A DNA stretch of 64,000 bases from Aquibacillus salsiterrae (GCF_028416595.1 NZ_JAMQKC010000009.1:1-64000), one strand, 5' to 3'; positions 44,122 to 53,890 are shown, counted from the first letter of the stretch. Notes: generated by a model not told the origin, from the letters alone. Numbers and translations: made by a program.

Positions 44122-45386
44122 TGATAAAGCGTATGGAATTCATCGTAAAAGTGTTAGCTGTTGTTGTCTTAGTTAGCGTATTTTACTCTTATGCGATGTT
44201 TCAAGGTGGCTTTGTCAGCTGGTTCTTGTTTTATAGTTTTCTACCATTAATCACTTATATGGCTGTCTTATTGTGTTATCCCATTTCAAATTGGCAGGTT
44301 ACAAGGAAGATGGGCAAGAAAATGATTTATGCTGGTGATGAAATTCAAGTAGAAATTGAGATTAAGCGAAAAGTTGGCTTTCCGATTTACTTTCTAGTCA
44401 TAGAGGAATTTTTCCCATCTTCGTTGCACCATAAAGATTCGTTAAGAAACAAATACAAGTATATGGATGAGCAAGAAGCATTGATAGAAAACCGTTCTAT
44501 GAAACGAGTTGTTTTTCCGTGGTTTAAACGTAGAATTCGGATTAACTACCTATTAAAACATATTCCGCGCGGTGAACATCACGTAAAGGCCATTCGCCTC
44601 AAAACAGGTGATTTTTTTGGATTTGTGAAAAAAGACTATGTGTATCCAGTGGACAGCTATTTGCTCGCCTATCCTTCGACTCGAAAACTGTCGATTAAAG
44701 AGAAAGTAAATAGTTTTGATGAGGGTGGTTCTCCGTCTTATCGTGTCAACATGAAAAACACAAATGTTGTTTCTGGTGTAAGGGAATACATGCCAGGTGA
44801 TCGTTTTTCATGGGTTGATTGGAAAACAACAGCTAGGAAAAACACAGTTATGACAAAAGAATTTGAACAAGAGAAAAGTTCGAATGTATTACTAGTGTTA
44901 GACGCCGTTGATTACCCAGGTTTGAATAGAATCTCCTTTGAAGGAAGTATTGAGCTTACTGCATCCGTGATTGAGGCGTTCAGAAGACGGACGGCACAGC
45001 TATCTTTCCTAGCCTTAGGGGAAGATGTGTTATATTTTCCGATGAACCAAGACAAAGGACAACAGAGCTTGATCAATAACTTCCTCGCTCGTCTTCAACC
45101 AACTGGGGATGTTGCTTTTGCCAAGCAACTTACGGGACAGATGAAAAAAATTCCAGGCGGGTTAATGGTAATGATTGTGCTTACTGCGATTGATGTAGAA
45201 AAAAAACGTGCTATCGATCAGTTAAAGCAAAAGTCAAAACGAATTATCGTGTTTTTAGTTAAACCAAAACCTGCCATTACCGATGTTGATAATGATATTG
45301 TTCATCAATTAAGAATAGAGGGTGTACTTGTCAATGTATTGTCAGAACAACAATTATTAGCTAAAGAATTTGAGGTGAACATGTAA
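44121..45386 (+). CDS. yeaD: DUF58-domain membrane protein
   Basis: A 421-residue protein with two N-terminal transmembrane helices (residues about 8-55) and a DUF58 domain whose signature is VSGVREYMPGDRFSWVDWKT near residue 220, followed by VLLVLDAVDYPG in a VWA-like fold. It is coupled to the MoxR gene upstream and the transglutaminase gene downstream by one-base overlaps. The trio is conserved in Bacilli; its substrate is unknown. Confidence 0.9.
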   Translation: MIKRMEFIVKVLAVVVLVSVFYSYAMFQGGFVSWFLFYSFLPLITYMAVLLCYPISNWQVTRKMGKKMIYAGDEIQVEIEIKRKVGFPIYFLVIEEFFPSSLHHKDSLRNKYKYMDEQEALIENRSMKRVVFPWFKRRIRINYLLKHIPRGEHHVKAIRLKTGDFFGFVKKDYVYPVDSYLLAYPSTRKLSIKEKVNSFDEGGSPSYRVNMKNTNVVSGVREYMPGDRFSWVDWKTTARKNTVMTKEFEQEKSSNVLLVLDAVDYPGLNRISFEGSIELTASVIEAFRRRTAQLSFLALGEDVLYFPMNQDKGQQSLINNFLARLQPTGDVAFAKQLTGQMKKIPGGLMVMIVLTAIDVEKKRAIDQLKQKSKRIIVFLVKPKPAITDVDNDIVHQLRIEGVLVNVLSEQQLLAKEFEVNM

Positions 45387-47590
45387 TGGAACGTTCGTCT
45401 CCAAACGTAACTAATTTGTATCAATTCATCGTTTATTTATGTGGATTCTTGCTTTTTTGGGAGTGGTTGAGACCGTTAAGTATTGTAACGGATACAGGAA
45501 ACTTAAGTTTATTTGTGATGTACACAGCTTTTTGTTTTCTAATTTCCATATTACAAGTGAAATGGTGGCTATCAATTCCGCTAAAGTTAGCAGGACTTAT
45601 ATTTGTCATTGATGGATTGTTTATTTCTGAAAGGTTATTTAGTAAAGCGTGGTTTTATCTTCTTTATACACATGGACGATACAATTTGGAAGTGATTTTC
45701 CAACGTGATTTTACTGAAATGACAGCGTTGTTTAGAAGTTTCTTATTTTTGTTATTATTATGGCTAATGAGCTACTTACTCTATTATTGGTTCGTAGTCG
45801 CAAAGCGTATTTTCTTATTCGTGTTGTTAACTTTTATTTATATTACAGTGTTAGATACGTTTACTAACTATGATGCTAGTATAGCCATTGTTCGAATGTT
45901 TCTTGTTTCTTTAGTTGCGATGGGGATTACTAGTCATCTAAATATGGTAGAGAAAGAATCAATCAAGGAAATTGGATTTAAACGGTTAACGGCATGGCTC
46001 CTCCCGCTTATTTCAATTATATTATTTTCAACTGTAATCGGTTATGCTGCACCGAAGTTTGATCCGCAGTGGCCCGACCCAGTCCCATTCATTAAAAGTA
46101 CGGCCGAAAATGCAGGAATAGGCTCAGGGGGAACGGTTGTGCAAAAGGTTGGTTATGGCGAGGACGATACAAGGTTAGGTGGTTCGTTCGTACAAGATTA
46201 TGAACCCGTCTTTCAAGCTGCGGTTGAACAACCCAACTACTGGCGCATTGAATCAAAGGATTATTATACAGGTAAAGGTTGGGAGCGGTCATCAAAAGAG
46301 GAATACGTAGCTCAAGAAGATGGACGAATTCAATTTAAAACCTTCTCTGATAACGTGGACACAATCCCGCTGCGAGCCCTTGTTCGATTTGATGAAAAAG
46401 CTAAGTTGCCCAAGGTTGTCTATCCATATGGAATAGACACAATTTTTGGAACTGGTCAGGAAACCTATTATTTGGATTTTGACACAGGTGCGATTAAAGA
46501 GGAAAATGCAAAACTTAGCGGCTATCAAATAGAATATAACTATCCATCGTTCTCCATTGATGAGCTAAGGGGTGCTAGTGAGGAAGACCCAGAAGAGATT
46601 AAGGGAAAATATTTGCAACTACCTGAAAACCTTCCTAGTCGAGTCGGGGAGCTAGCGGCTGATGTGATTGCAAGCGATGATAATCGATATGACAAAGCAA
46701 AAGCAATGGAAAGTTACTTTAGTTTGAATGGCTACCTTTATCAGACTAAGGGTGTTGCTGTACCCGGCCGAAATGAGGATTACGTTGATCAATTCTTGTT
46801 TGATACTAAAGTCGGTTACTGTGATAACTTTTCAACTTCCATGGCAATCATGCTAAGGACACAAGGCATTCCAACTAGATGGGTAAAAGGTTTTACTAGT
46901 GGAGAAATTGTCGATGGCCAGCCTGATGTACCAGACAATTTAACCGTTTATGAAATACGAAATTCTAATGCGCACTCTTGGGTAGAAGTGTATTTCCCTG
47001 ATATAGGTTGGGTGCCTTTTGAACCAACAAAAGGATTTTCAAATCCAGTTGATTTCACTATGGAAACAGCTGCAGAACCGAGTGGACAGGATGAACTGAC
47101 AGCAGACCAAGAACAAAGTCCAGAAAATGCTGCGCAGGAAGAACAGGACATTCCGGGTAAGTATCAAGATTTTGAAGATGAGACCGCTACAGCTAGTGGG
47201 CCTTTGGATGGACAAGAAACGTCCGGTTACTGGAAATGGATCATTACTAGTAGTCTTGCAATCATTATTTCTCTAATCTTGTTCTTTACTAGATACCGCT
47301 GGATGTCAATCATCATGGGTAGAAGGTTCCGGCATAGCAAAAATGCGTCCGCTTATCAGGAAGCTTATCACTTTTTGCTAAAAGTTTTGGCCTACAAAGG
47401 GGTAAAACGAGATCAAGACCAAACACTTAGGGAATATGCAAAAGAAGTTGATAAAAGGTATCAGACTACTGATATGAGCCGTCTAACCTACCATTATGAA
47501 CGGCAGTTATATCGTAATGACGTCGATTCTACTCAGTTGAATAAAATGACCGAATTGTGGGAAAATTTAATAAAACGTTCCTTGTCTTGA
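45386..47590 (+). CDS. yebA: Transglutaminase-like membrane protein (TgpA/YebA type)
   Basis: A 734-residue protein with an N-terminal membrane domain of five to six helices, an extracytoplasmic region, a transglutaminase-like cysteine-protease core and a final transmembrane helix before a cytoplasmic DUF4129 tail. The catalytic triad region is visible as KVGYCDNFSTSMAIMLRTQG (Cys) and NAHSWVEVYFPDIGWVPFEP (His, Asp). With MoxR and DUF58 proteins it probably forms an envelope protein-processing system; this is an inference from conserved grouping. Confidence 0.92.
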   Translation: MERSSPNVTNLYQFIVYLCGFLLFWEWLRPLSIVTDTGNLSLFVMYTAFCFLISILQVKWWLSIPLKLAGLIFVIDGLFISERLFSKAWFYLLYTHGRYNLEVIFQRDFTEMTALFRSFLFLLLLWLMSYLLYYWFVVAKRIFLFVLLTFIYITVLDTFTNYDASIAIVRMFLVSLVAMGITSHLNMVEKESIKEIGFKRLTAWLLPLISIILFSTVIGYAAPKFDPQWPDPVPFIKSTAENAGIGSGGTVVQKVGYGEDDTRLGGSFVQDYEPVFQAAVEQPNYWRIESKDYYTGKGWERSSKEEYVAQEDGRIQFKTFSDNVDTIPLRALVRFDEKAKLPKVVYPYGIDTIFGTGQETYYLDFDTGAIKEENAKLSGYQIEYNYPSFSIDELRGASEEDPEEIKGKYLQLPENLPSRVGELAADVIASDDNRYDKAKAMESYFSLNGYLYQTKGVAVPGRNEDYVDQFLFDTKVGYCDNFSTSMAIMLRTQGIPTRWVKGFTSGEIVDGQPDVPDNLTVYEIRNSNAHSWVEVYFPDIGWVPFEPTKGFSNPVDFTMETAAEPSGQDELTADQEQSPENAAQEEQDIPGKYQDFEDETATASGPLDGQETSGYWKWIITSSLAIIISLILFFTRYRWMSIIMGRRFRHSKNASAYQEAYHFLLKVLAYKGVKRDQDQTLREYAKEVDKRYQTTDMSRLTYHYERQLYRNDVDSTQLNKMTELWENLIKRSLS

Positions 47591-47616
47591 CCTTTCTATT
47601 GACTCATTGGTAGAAT
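47587..47616 (+). promoter_or_regulatory. Probable promoter of the guaA riboswitch transcript
   Basis: TTGACC (47587-47592) and TAGAAT (47611-47616) are 18 bases apart, just at the end of yebA and 17 bases before the aptamer. Confidence 0.5.
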
Positions 47617-47632
47617 AAATTAATCTAATATC

Positions 47633-47703
47633 CCTTCATATATACTGGGTAATATGGTCCCAAAGTCTCTACCAGAACACCGTAAATGTTCTGACTATGA
47701 AGG
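47633..47703 (+). ncRNA. Guanine-type purine riboswitch aptamer upstream of guaA
   Basis: P1 is CCTTCATA / TATGAAGG. The conserved core AATATGG, TCTCTACC and CCGTAAA is present with two hairpins whose loops can kiss. The specificity base is C in CTGACTATG, as in guanine rather than adenine aptamers. The expression platform follows immediately. Confidence 0.93.
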
Positions 47704-47750
47704 CGGAAAATTAAGACTGTCACTTTCTGCCTTCCTATTGTTTTTTTGGG
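47699..47750 (+). terminator. Riboswitch expression-platform terminator
   Basis: GAAGGCGGAAA pairs with TTTCTGCCTTC (one wobble) and is followed by CTATTG and a T7 run. The 5' arm shares GAAGG with the 3' strand of aptamer P1. Confidence 0.85.
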
Positions 47751-47789
47751 GGGCAGATTTTTTATTGAAAGATAAGAAAGTATAAAAAG

Positions 47790-47866
47790 ACCCAAGAGCT
47801 GTCTAGTTCCAGCGCCTAGCCCGCCTGAGGTCATAAGTCTAGCAAGGCGCGACTTGCGCTTTTCTT
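47790..47866. repeat. Dispersed repeat family A copy inside the guaA leader
   Basis: CAAGAGCTGTCTAGTTCCAG, then GCGCCTAGCCCGCCTGAGG and GCGCGACTTGCGCTTTTCTT. It lies between the riboswitch terminator and guaA. Confidence 0.75.
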
Positions 47867-47984
47867 TACTAGATTTTGTCGGTTAAGTAAGATATTTATC
47901 TGTTATTTGCGTAAGTATTTGGCATAATAAAGGAATAAATGTCCGAAACAACCTTGGGGATTATCTTATAAGGGGATGAATCTT

Positions 47985-49523
47985 ATGGAAATGAACAATG
48001 AATTTATCCTAGTGCTTGATTTTGGTAGTCAATATAACCAATTAATCACTAGAAGAATCAGAGAATTTGGTGTGTATAGTGAGTTGCATTCACACCGTTT
48101 AACAGCAGAAGATATCAAGGAAATGAACCCGAGTGGTATTATTTTATCTGGTGGACCGCACAGTGTTTATGATGAAAATAGCTTTCGTTGTGATGAAGCG
48201 ATCTTTGACTTAGGTATTCCTGTTCTTGGTATTTGCTACGGAATGCAGCTTATGATGCAGCATTTTGGTGGAAATGTACAACGTGCGAAAGAGCGTGAAT
48301 ATGGTAAAGCGGATATTACGTTAACAGGGGAGCCTGTCTTATTTAAAGGCACGCCGACTACCCAGACTGTTTGGATGAGTCATGGAGATAAGATTATCGA
48401 GCCTGCACCTGGTTTTACAATTGATGCGACTAGTTCTTCCACGCCAGTTGCTGCCGTAAGTAATGTGGACCGCAATTTTTACGGTGTCCAATTCCATCCG
48501 GAAGTAAGGAATACGGAATATGGTAATGAGCTTTTAAATAAGTTTGTTTTTAATGTATGTCAATGTGAAGGAAATTGGACGATGGAAAACTTCATTGACA
48601 TGGAAGTAGAGAAAATTCAAACAAAGGTTGGCAATAAGAAAGTCCTTTGCGCCTTAAGTGGTGGTGTAGACTCTTCTGTCGTGGCAGCCCTTATCCATAA
48701 AGCGATAGGTGACCAATTAACCTGTATTTTTGTTGATCATGGTTTATTAAGAAAAAACGAAGCAGACTTAGTAATGGAAACATTTAAAGGCAAATTCCAT
48801 ATGAACATTATTAAGGTTGATGCACAGGATCGATTTTTAAGTAAGTTAAAAGGCGTATCAGACCCTGAACAAAAACGTAAAATTATCGGGAATGAATTCA
48901 TCTATGTGTTTGATGATGAAGCGGACAAGCTTAAGGATATTGAGTTCCTTGCTCAAGGTACATTGTATACGGATATTGTTGAAAGTGGTACGGAAACAGC
49001 GCAGACGATTAAGTCGCACCATAATGTAGGTGGGCTTCCTGAAGATATGCAATTTGAATTGATTGAACCATTAAACACGTTGTTTAAAGATGAAGTTCGT
49101 GCGTTAGGTGCGGAATTAGGTGTTCCAGATGATATCGTGTGGAGACAACCGTTCCCTGGACCTGGTCTTGGTATTCGTGTATTAGGTGAGATATCCGAAG
49201 AAAAAATTGAAATTGTCCGGGAATCAGATGCGATTTTACGTGAGGAAATTAAAAATGCAGGATTAGATCGCGACATTTGGCAGTATTTCACAGTGTTACC
49301 AGACATTCGTAGTGTTGGGGTAATGGGGGATGCGCGTACGTATGATTACACGATTGGTATTCGTGCTGTCACATCGATTGATGGGATGACATCCGATTGG
49401 GCTCGGATTCCGTGGGACGTATTAGAGAAAATCTCAACACGGATTGTTAATGAAGTGGAACACATTAACCGTGTTGTCTATGATATTACAAGTAAGCCAC
49501 CTGCAACAATTGAGTGGGAATAA
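47985..49523 (+). CDS. guaA: GMP synthase (glutamine-hydrolysing)
   Basis: A 512-residue two-domain enzyme that aminates XMP to GMP. The N-terminal class I amidotransferase has [11 protein letters not shown] (nucleophile Cys; here as [11 protein letters not shown]) and VQFHPEV. The ATP-pyrophosphatase domain has the P-loop [15 protein letters not shown], and the C-terminal dimerisation domain ends PPATIEWE. I place the start at ATG 47985, 9 bases after AAGGGG; ATG 47976 abuts that site. It is preceded by a guanine riboswitch, so end-product control is expected. Confidence 0.97.
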   Translation: MEMNNEFILVLDFGSQYNQLITRRIREFGVYSELHSHRLTAEDIKEMNPSGIILSGGPHSVYDENSFRCDEAIFDLGIPVLGICYGMQLMMQHFGGNVQRAKEREYGKADITLTGEPVLFKGTPTTQTVWMSHGDKIIEPAPGFTIDATSSSTPVAAVSNVDRNFYGVQFHPEVRNTEYGNELLNKFVFNVCQCEGNWTMENFIDMEVEKIQTKVGNKKVLCALSGGVDSSVVAALIHKAIGDQLTCIFVDHGLLRKNEADLVMETFKGKFHMNIIKVDAQDRFLSKLKGVSDPEQKRKIIGNEFIYVFDDEADKLKDIEFLAQGTLYTDIVESGTETAQTIKSHHNVGGLPEDMQFELIEPLNTLFKDEVRALGAELGVPDDIVWRQPFPGPGLGIRVLGEISEEKIEIVRESDAILREEIKNAGLDRDIWQYFTVLPDIRSVGVMGDARTYDYTIGIRAVTSIDGMTSDWARIPWDVLEKISTRIVNEVEHINRVVYDITSKPPATIEWE

Positions 49524-49548
49524 TAAACGATTATGGTACATGAGTACA

Positions 49549-49582
49549 GGCCAAATCACATGTTGATTTGGCCCTTCTTTTT
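49549..49582 (+). terminator. Terminator of guaA
   Basis: GGCCAAATCA (49549-49558) pairs with TGATTTGGCC (49564-49573), followed by CTTC and a long T run. Confidence 0.9.
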
Positions 49583-49682
49583 TAGATTTAAGAAAGAAGT
49601 GGGTAAGTATAGGAAAAAAATGCAGAAAAATGTCATTACCGAACAATGCAAAAAATAAATTTAAAAACATTCGTTTTTTGCC

Positions 49683-49711
49683 TTGACTTATGCCGAACCT
49701 ATTAGTATTAT
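49683..49711 (+). promoter_or_regulatory. Promoter of pbuG
   Basis: TTGACT (49683-49688) and TATTAT (49706-49711) are 17 bases apart. The spacer contains CCGAAC, the core of a PurR box, consistent with possible PurR control. Confidence 0.7.
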
Positions 49712-49746
49712 AGTCCATGTAATCATAAAAACTATTAATAAAGATA

Positions 49747-49816
49747 CCGTCGTATAATTTTGGGAATATGGCCCAAGAGTTTCTACTAGACTACCGTAAA
49801 TGGTCTGACTACGCTG
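49747..49816 (+). ncRNA. Guanine-type purine riboswitch aptamer upstream of pbuG
   Basis: The core GAATATGGCCC, GAGTTTCTACTAG and CCGTAAATGGTCTGACTACG matches the purine aptamer, with the guanine-specifying C in GACTACG. P1 is short (CGTA/TACG plus imperfect extension). Confidence 0.92.
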
Positions 49817-49822
49817 GTGATT

Positions 49823-49898
49823 TTGCAAATGTATTATATTTGCAATTTTTCCTGTTTAGTTTATGTAGCACTCTTGGCTTTGGCTAAGAGTGCTTTTT
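49823..49898 (+). terminator. Two consecutive terminators after the pbuG aptamer
   Basis: First, TTGCAAAT/ATTTGCAA with a T5 tail (49823-49850). Second, a stronger 12-bp stem AGCACTCTTGGC/GCTAAGAGTGCT with a T5 tail (49867-49898). One or both form the expression platform. Confidence 0.8.
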
Positions 49899-49991
49899 AA
49901 TTTTGGTATCATCCAAAAATTGCTAAGTTTAGCTCTGGCGCTATTGTACATGCACATTATTATCATGACGGAATTTTGGGAGGAAATAGCT

Positions 49992-51302
49992 GTGAAGGAA
50001 TTTTTTCGATTTGAAGAACTAGGTACTAATTTCCGTACAGAGTTTATTGCTGGTTTAACAACGTTTTTATCAATGGCATATATTTTATTTGTAAATCCTT
50101 TGACACTTGCTACGGAAGGAACAGGAATGGACCAAGGTGCAGTCTTTACAGCTACTGCTGTTGCAGCTGCAGTTGGTACGCTTATCATGGGTCTTCTGGC
50201 GAAATATCCAGTGGCGCTTGCTCCTGGAATGGGGTTAAACGCCTTTTTCTCTTACACAGTTGTGTTGGGATGGGGTATTCCTTGGGAAACGGCTTTAGCT
50301 GGTGTATTAGCATCTGGTCTTATCTTTATCGTATTAACTCTTACAGGGTTACGCGAAACAATAATCAACTCCATTCCTGCTAACTTAAAAATGGCTGTTG
50401 GTGCTGGTATCGGCTTGTTTATTGCATTTATTGGTTTTCAAAACTCAGGTATTATTGTCGATAACCCTGCAACATTGGTTGGGTTAGGCGATCTAACAAA
50501 TGGTGGTACATTGTTAGCAGTGTTTGGAATTATCGTTACCGTTGTTTTACTTGCTTTGAATGTTAAAGGTGGCGTATTCTACGGCATGTTAATTACTTCC
50601 GTTGCAGGTATGATTACTGGTTTAATCTCACCTCCAACTGGACTTAATGATATTGTTGGTCCTGTGCCAAGTTTAGCTCCAACCTTTGGTGCTGCGTTTG
50701 CACACTTTGGTGACATATTTACTGGTAAAATGCTAGTTGTTATCTTAACGTTTTTGTTCGTCGACTTCTTTGACACAGCGGGTACGTTAGTTGCTGTTGC
50801 ATCAAAAGCTGGTTTAATGAAAGATAACAAATTACCACGTGCTGGTAAAGCTTTATTCTCTGATTCGGCTGCAACTGTTGTTGGTGCTGTGTTAGGTACT
50901 TCAACAACTACTTCTTATGTTGAATCTACGACTGGAGTTAGTGCTGGCGGCCGTTCTGGTTTTACATCAGTTGTAACTGCAGGGTTTTTCCTATTAGCTC
51001 TAGTCTTCTCGCCACTATTAGGTATCATTACGTCTGAAGTAACGGCACCTGCATTAATCATTGTTGGGGTGTTAATGGCAACTTCGTTAAAAGATATTGA
51101 ATGGGACCGTTTTGAAATTGCAGTTCCTTCATTCTTGACAGTTGTAATCATGCCACTTGCATACAGTATTGCAACAGGTATTGCGATGGGATTCGTGTTC
51201 TACCCAGTCTTAATGGCGTTAAAAGGAAAGTCGAAAGAAGTTCATCCGATTATGTGGTTCTTGTTCGTTGTTTTCCTAGGCTATCTTATTTTCTTACACT
51301 AA
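49992..51302 (+). CDS. pbuG: Hypoxanthine/guanine permease (NCS2/AzgA family)
   Basis: A 436-residue purine permease with 12-14 helices: FRTEFIAGLTTFLSMAYILF, VALAPGMGLNAFFSYTVV, FVDFFDTAGTLVAVASKAG and VLGTSTTTSYVESTTGVSAG are family hallmarks. I choose GTG 49992, 8 bases after GGGAGG (49978-49983); the longer frame to 49890 would begin inside the terminator. The guanine riboswitch upstream and position next to guaA match pbuG (yebB) of B. subtilis. Confidence 0.95.
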   Translation: MKEFFRFEELGTNFRTEFIAGLTTFLSMAYILFVNPLTLATEGTGMDQGAVFTATAVAAAVGTLIMGLLAKYPVALAPGMGLNAFFSYTVVLGWGIPWETALAGVLASGLIFIVLTLTGLRETIINSIPANLKMAVGAGIGLFIAFIGFQNSGIIVDNPATLVGLGDLTNGGTLLAVFGIIVTVVLLALNVKGGVFYGMLITSVAGMITGLISPPTGLNDIVGPVPSLAPTFGAAFAHFGDIFTGKMLVVILTFLFVDFFDTAGTLVAVASKAGLMKDNKLPRAGKALFSDSAATVVGAVLGTSTTTSYVESTTGVSAGGRSGFTSVVTAGFFLLALVFSPLLGIITSEVTAPALIIVGVLMATSLKDIEWDRFEIAVPSFLTVVIMPLAYSIATGIAMGFVFYPVLMALKGKSKEVHPIMWFLFVVFLGYLIFLH

Positions 51303-51313
51303 AAAATTATCAG

Positions 51314-51358
51314 AAAAGCTTTGGCTAATCGAATCGATTGGTTGAAGCTTTTTTTTTG
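51314..51358 (+). terminator. Terminator of pbuG
   Basis: AAAAGCTT pairs with AAGCTTTT around an inner CTAATCGA/ATCGATTGG stem, followed by a T9 run. Confidence 0.8.
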
Positions 51359-51471
51359 CCTGGTTTCTCTTTTAGAATTGATAATGCGCGACAGCCTTGA
51401 CGGACCCGCTCGTCGGCAGAAATGAGTTCAGATTAGTAAAAAAGCGTGTCTAATTTCAATTTGCTTGAATT

Positions 51472-51510
51472 AATAGTTAACAACATATATAATTAACAAA
51501 GTTAACTATT
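51472..51510. promoter_or_regulatory. MarR-type operator with two perfect 10-bp arms
   Basis: AATAGTTAAC (51472-51481) and GTTAACTATT (51501-51510) are perfect inverted repeats separated by 19 bases, immediately upstream of the marR-type gene. This suggests autoregulation of the regulator-exporter operon. Confidence 0.7.
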
Positions 51511-51527
51511 TTTTGAGGTGATTGTCT

Positions 51528-51941
51528 GTGGATAGGTCTGAGAAAATAACTTTAATAGAAAAGAATTTTCGGGATTTCTTTCGCCAAACACGTAAAGAGT
51601 TAAACCACATGTTGGGACAGGAGATAGCGAGTCATGAGTTATCCTTGCTTAAGCTTTTATATGAAAAACGCATCCATACGGTTTCCTCTCTTGCTGCGGA
51701 GCTTGGTGTTACATCTAGCCATATTACGTCTGTTACAGAACGGATGGTGAAGAAGAAATTTATAGTCAGGGAGCGTTCTTTAGTGGATCGAAGAGTTGTG
51801 CAGCTGTCTTTGACGGACAAAGGAATCGAGCTTGTGGCAGACTTGGACCAAAGAAGGCATGAATTCATCGCAAAAAAATTTAAAAATCTATCTGATGAAG
51901 AATTGAGTCAACTACAACATATTTTTCAGAAAATTTTGTAG
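51528..51941 (+). CDS. MarR-family transcriptional regulator
   Basis: A 137-residue winged-helix regulator: VSSLAAELGVTSSHITSVTE (recognition helix), then ERSLVDRRVVQLSLTDKG (wing with the conserved DxR motif). The start is GTG 51528, 7 bases after GAGGTG. It is followed 38-47 bases later by a multidrug exporter gene, so it probably represses that pump until a toxic ligand binds. Confidence 0.9.
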   Translation: MDRSEKITLIEKNFRDFFRQTRKELNHMLGQEIASHELSLLKLLYEKRIHTVSSLAAELGVTSSHITSVTERMVKKKFIVRERSLVDRRVVQLSLTDKGIELVADLDQRRHEFIAKKFKNLSDEELSQLQHIFQKIL

Positions 51942-51988
51942 TTGATAAAATTTTTCTAAAGCTAATATGAAGGAGTGAAGTGAACATC

Positions 51989-53602
51989 ATGGAGCATCTA
52001 GAACAAAAACAGAAAGTTACTATTATGATAGCAATAATGGCAGCCATGTTATTTGCGGCGTTAAATCAAACGATTGTTGGAACAGCTTTACCAAGAATTA
52101 TTTCAGATATTGGTGGTATGGATTATTATAATTGGGTTTTTACTGTTTACATGTTAGGATCAAGTGTGACTGCAATACTGGTTGGAAAGCTATCCGACAT
52201 CTACGGACGTAAAATTTTTATTTTGATTGGAATAGGTTTATTTCTTGTGGCTTCCTTTCTAAACGGGACATCGACTAACATTACCCAGTTAATCATTTAC
52301 CGTGGAATCCAAGGGATGGCTGGTGGTGTAATCATGTCTACTTCCTTTACTGCGGTGGGCGATTTATTTTCTCCACGAGAACGCGGAAGATGGCAAGGGC
52401 TAATGGGTGGTATATTTGGCCTTTCTAGTGTCTTTGGACCTACGCTTGGTGGCTATATTGTTGATAACTGGAATTGGCAGTGGGTATTTTGGATATTCCT
52501 TCCAGTTGGTGTCGTTGCTTTTATTTTAATTGTAAAGATGTTTCCAAATACGGAAAAAAGAGAGCGTGAATCTGTCGACTATTTTGGCTCTGTTTTCATT
52601 ACCCTTGCGATGATCCCGTTGTTACTGGCATTTTCATGGGCAGGAACAACCTATGATTGGGTCTCCTTCCAAATTATTGGTCTGTTTTTCGCATCGGTGA
52701 TTTTTTTCCTTTTATTTATTTATACCGAAAAGAAAGTGAAAAGCCCGGTTTTGCCGTTGGAGCTTTTTAAAAACTCTATCTTTTCCGTAGCCAATTTCTC
52801 AGGTCTAGTTCTAGGGATGGGTATGTTTGGTGCAATAATGTACGTACCACTTTTTGTTCAAGGAGTAATTGGTACTTCAGCCACACAGTCTGGCTTTGTT
52901 ATGATGCCGATGACGCTAAGCATGGTATTAACTAGTGCAGTAGGTGGACAAATTATTACGAAAACAGGTAAATATAAGCTGCAGGCAATTCTAGGATTAG
53001 CTGTAATGACTATCGGACTATTTCTATTATCGCAGATGGGGATGGAATCTACTAACGGGACTGCTGTTCGTAATATGATTATTACTGGACTAGGTCTAGG
53101 GTTAAGCTTCCCTATTTTTACTCTTGTTGTACAAAATGCCGTGGAGCATCGGTTACTAGGAGTAGCTACTGCATCGAACCAGTTGTTTAGGCAACTTGGT
53201 GGGACGATTGGTGTATCAATCATGGGAACAGTGATGTCAGCTCGAATGTCAGATAAAATGGCAGACTTGGCTAATGCGAGTGAAGGACTTCCACAAAAGG
53301 ATTCACCATTGGCTGAACAATTTGCTGCGTTAAAGAATCCTCAAATACTGATGAATCCTGATCAGTTAGACGCATTAAGAGATAAAGTTCCTGAAGATTT
53401 TGTTAATTATTTTGACCAAGCAATCTTGATGCTGCGTGAAAGTTTGAACTATGCGCTAGAGGGTGTGTTCTTTGTTGGAGCAGGAGTAATTTTAATTGGG
53501 ATTCTCCTTACTTTCTTTTTGAAGGAAATTCCCCTTCGAACATCGAACAAAAAAGAAGAGACAAAAGCCAGTGATAATCTTAAGCATCAACCAAGTGAAT
53601 AA
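51989..53602 (+). CDS. DHA2-family MFS multidrug exporter (EmrB/QacA type)
   Basis: A 537-residue protein with about 14 transmembrane helices. It has the DHA2 signature ALNQTIVGTALPRIISDIGG, motif A GKLSDIYGRK, and motif C-like GGIFGLSSVFGPTLGGYIVD. It should export drugs or toxic compounds by proton antiport. The start is uncertain: ATG 51989 (13 bases from AAGGAG) or GTG 51980 (4 bases). Cotranscription with the MarR-type gene upstream is likely. Confidence 0.9.
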   Translation: MEHLEQKQKVTIMIAIMAAMLFAALNQTIVGTALPRIISDIGGMDYYNWVFTVYMLGSSVTAILVGKLSDIYGRKIFILIGIGLFLVASFLNGTSTNITQLIIYRGIQGMAGGVIMSTSFTAVGDLFSPRERGRWQGLMGGIFGLSSVFGPTLGGYIVDNWNWQWVFWIFLPVGVVAFILIVKMFPNTEKRERESVDYFGSVFITLAMIPLLLAFSWAGTTYDWVSFQIIGLFFASVIFFLLFIYTEKKVKSPVLPLELFKNSIFSVANFSGLVLGMGMFGAIMYVPLFVQGVIGTSATQSGFVMMPMTLSMVLTSAVGGQIITKTGKYKLQAILGLAVMTIGLFLLSQMGMESTNGTAVRNMIITGLGLGLSFPIFTLVVQNAVEHRLLGVATASNQLFRQLGGTIGVSIMGTVMSARMSDKMADLANASEGLPQKDSPLAEQFAALKNPQILMNPDQLDALRDKVPEDFVNYFDQAILMLRESLNYALEGVFFVGAGVILIGILLTFFLKEIPLRTSNKKEETKASDNLKHQPSE

Positions 53603-53617
53603 GATTTAAAAATTGTG

Positions 53618-53656
53618 TGTCAGGCGCGGGTTACATTTGCGTCTGGCATTTTTTTT
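53618..53656 (+). terminator. Terminator of the exporter gene
   Basis: TGTCAGGCGC (53618-53627) pairs with GCGTCTGGCA (53639-53648) with two wobble pairs, then a T8 run. Confidence 0.8.
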
Positions 53657-53670
53657 AAAGATTAGAAAAA

Positions 53671-53829
53671 AGATTCAAGAGCTAATCAAGGCGCCTACGC
53701 TTTTCGATTGTCTAGCTCCGGTGCCTAGCTCCTCGAGGTCGTATGTCAATCCTCTCCATGGCAAAGAGCGCCATTACGAGGCTTGACGTACGCTTGTCGG
53801 AGCTGATCGAGGCGCCTGCGCTTTTCTTA
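53671..53829. repeat. Dispersed repeat family A, compound copy
   Basis: Two overlapping or nested copies: GAGCTAATCAAGGCGCCTAC then TTTTCGATTGTCTAGCTCCG, and GAGCTGATCGAGGCGCCTGC with CTTTTCTT at the end. The middle holds GAGGTCGTATGTCAATCCTC as in the copy at 56030. Confidence 0.75.
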
Positions 53830-53878
53830 CCTCCTACAATTTAGACATAAAAACATGCGCTAAACATATATTTATACA

Positions 53879-53890
53879 GAAAGCGCTTTC
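53879..53890. promoter_or_regulatory. Candidate cre (CcpA) site before the symporter gene
   Basis: GAAAGCGCTTTC is a perfect CG-centred palindrome matching the core of catabolite-responsive elements. It lies 6 bases before the ribosome-binding site, so CcpA binding would block transcription elongation. Confidence 0.65.
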
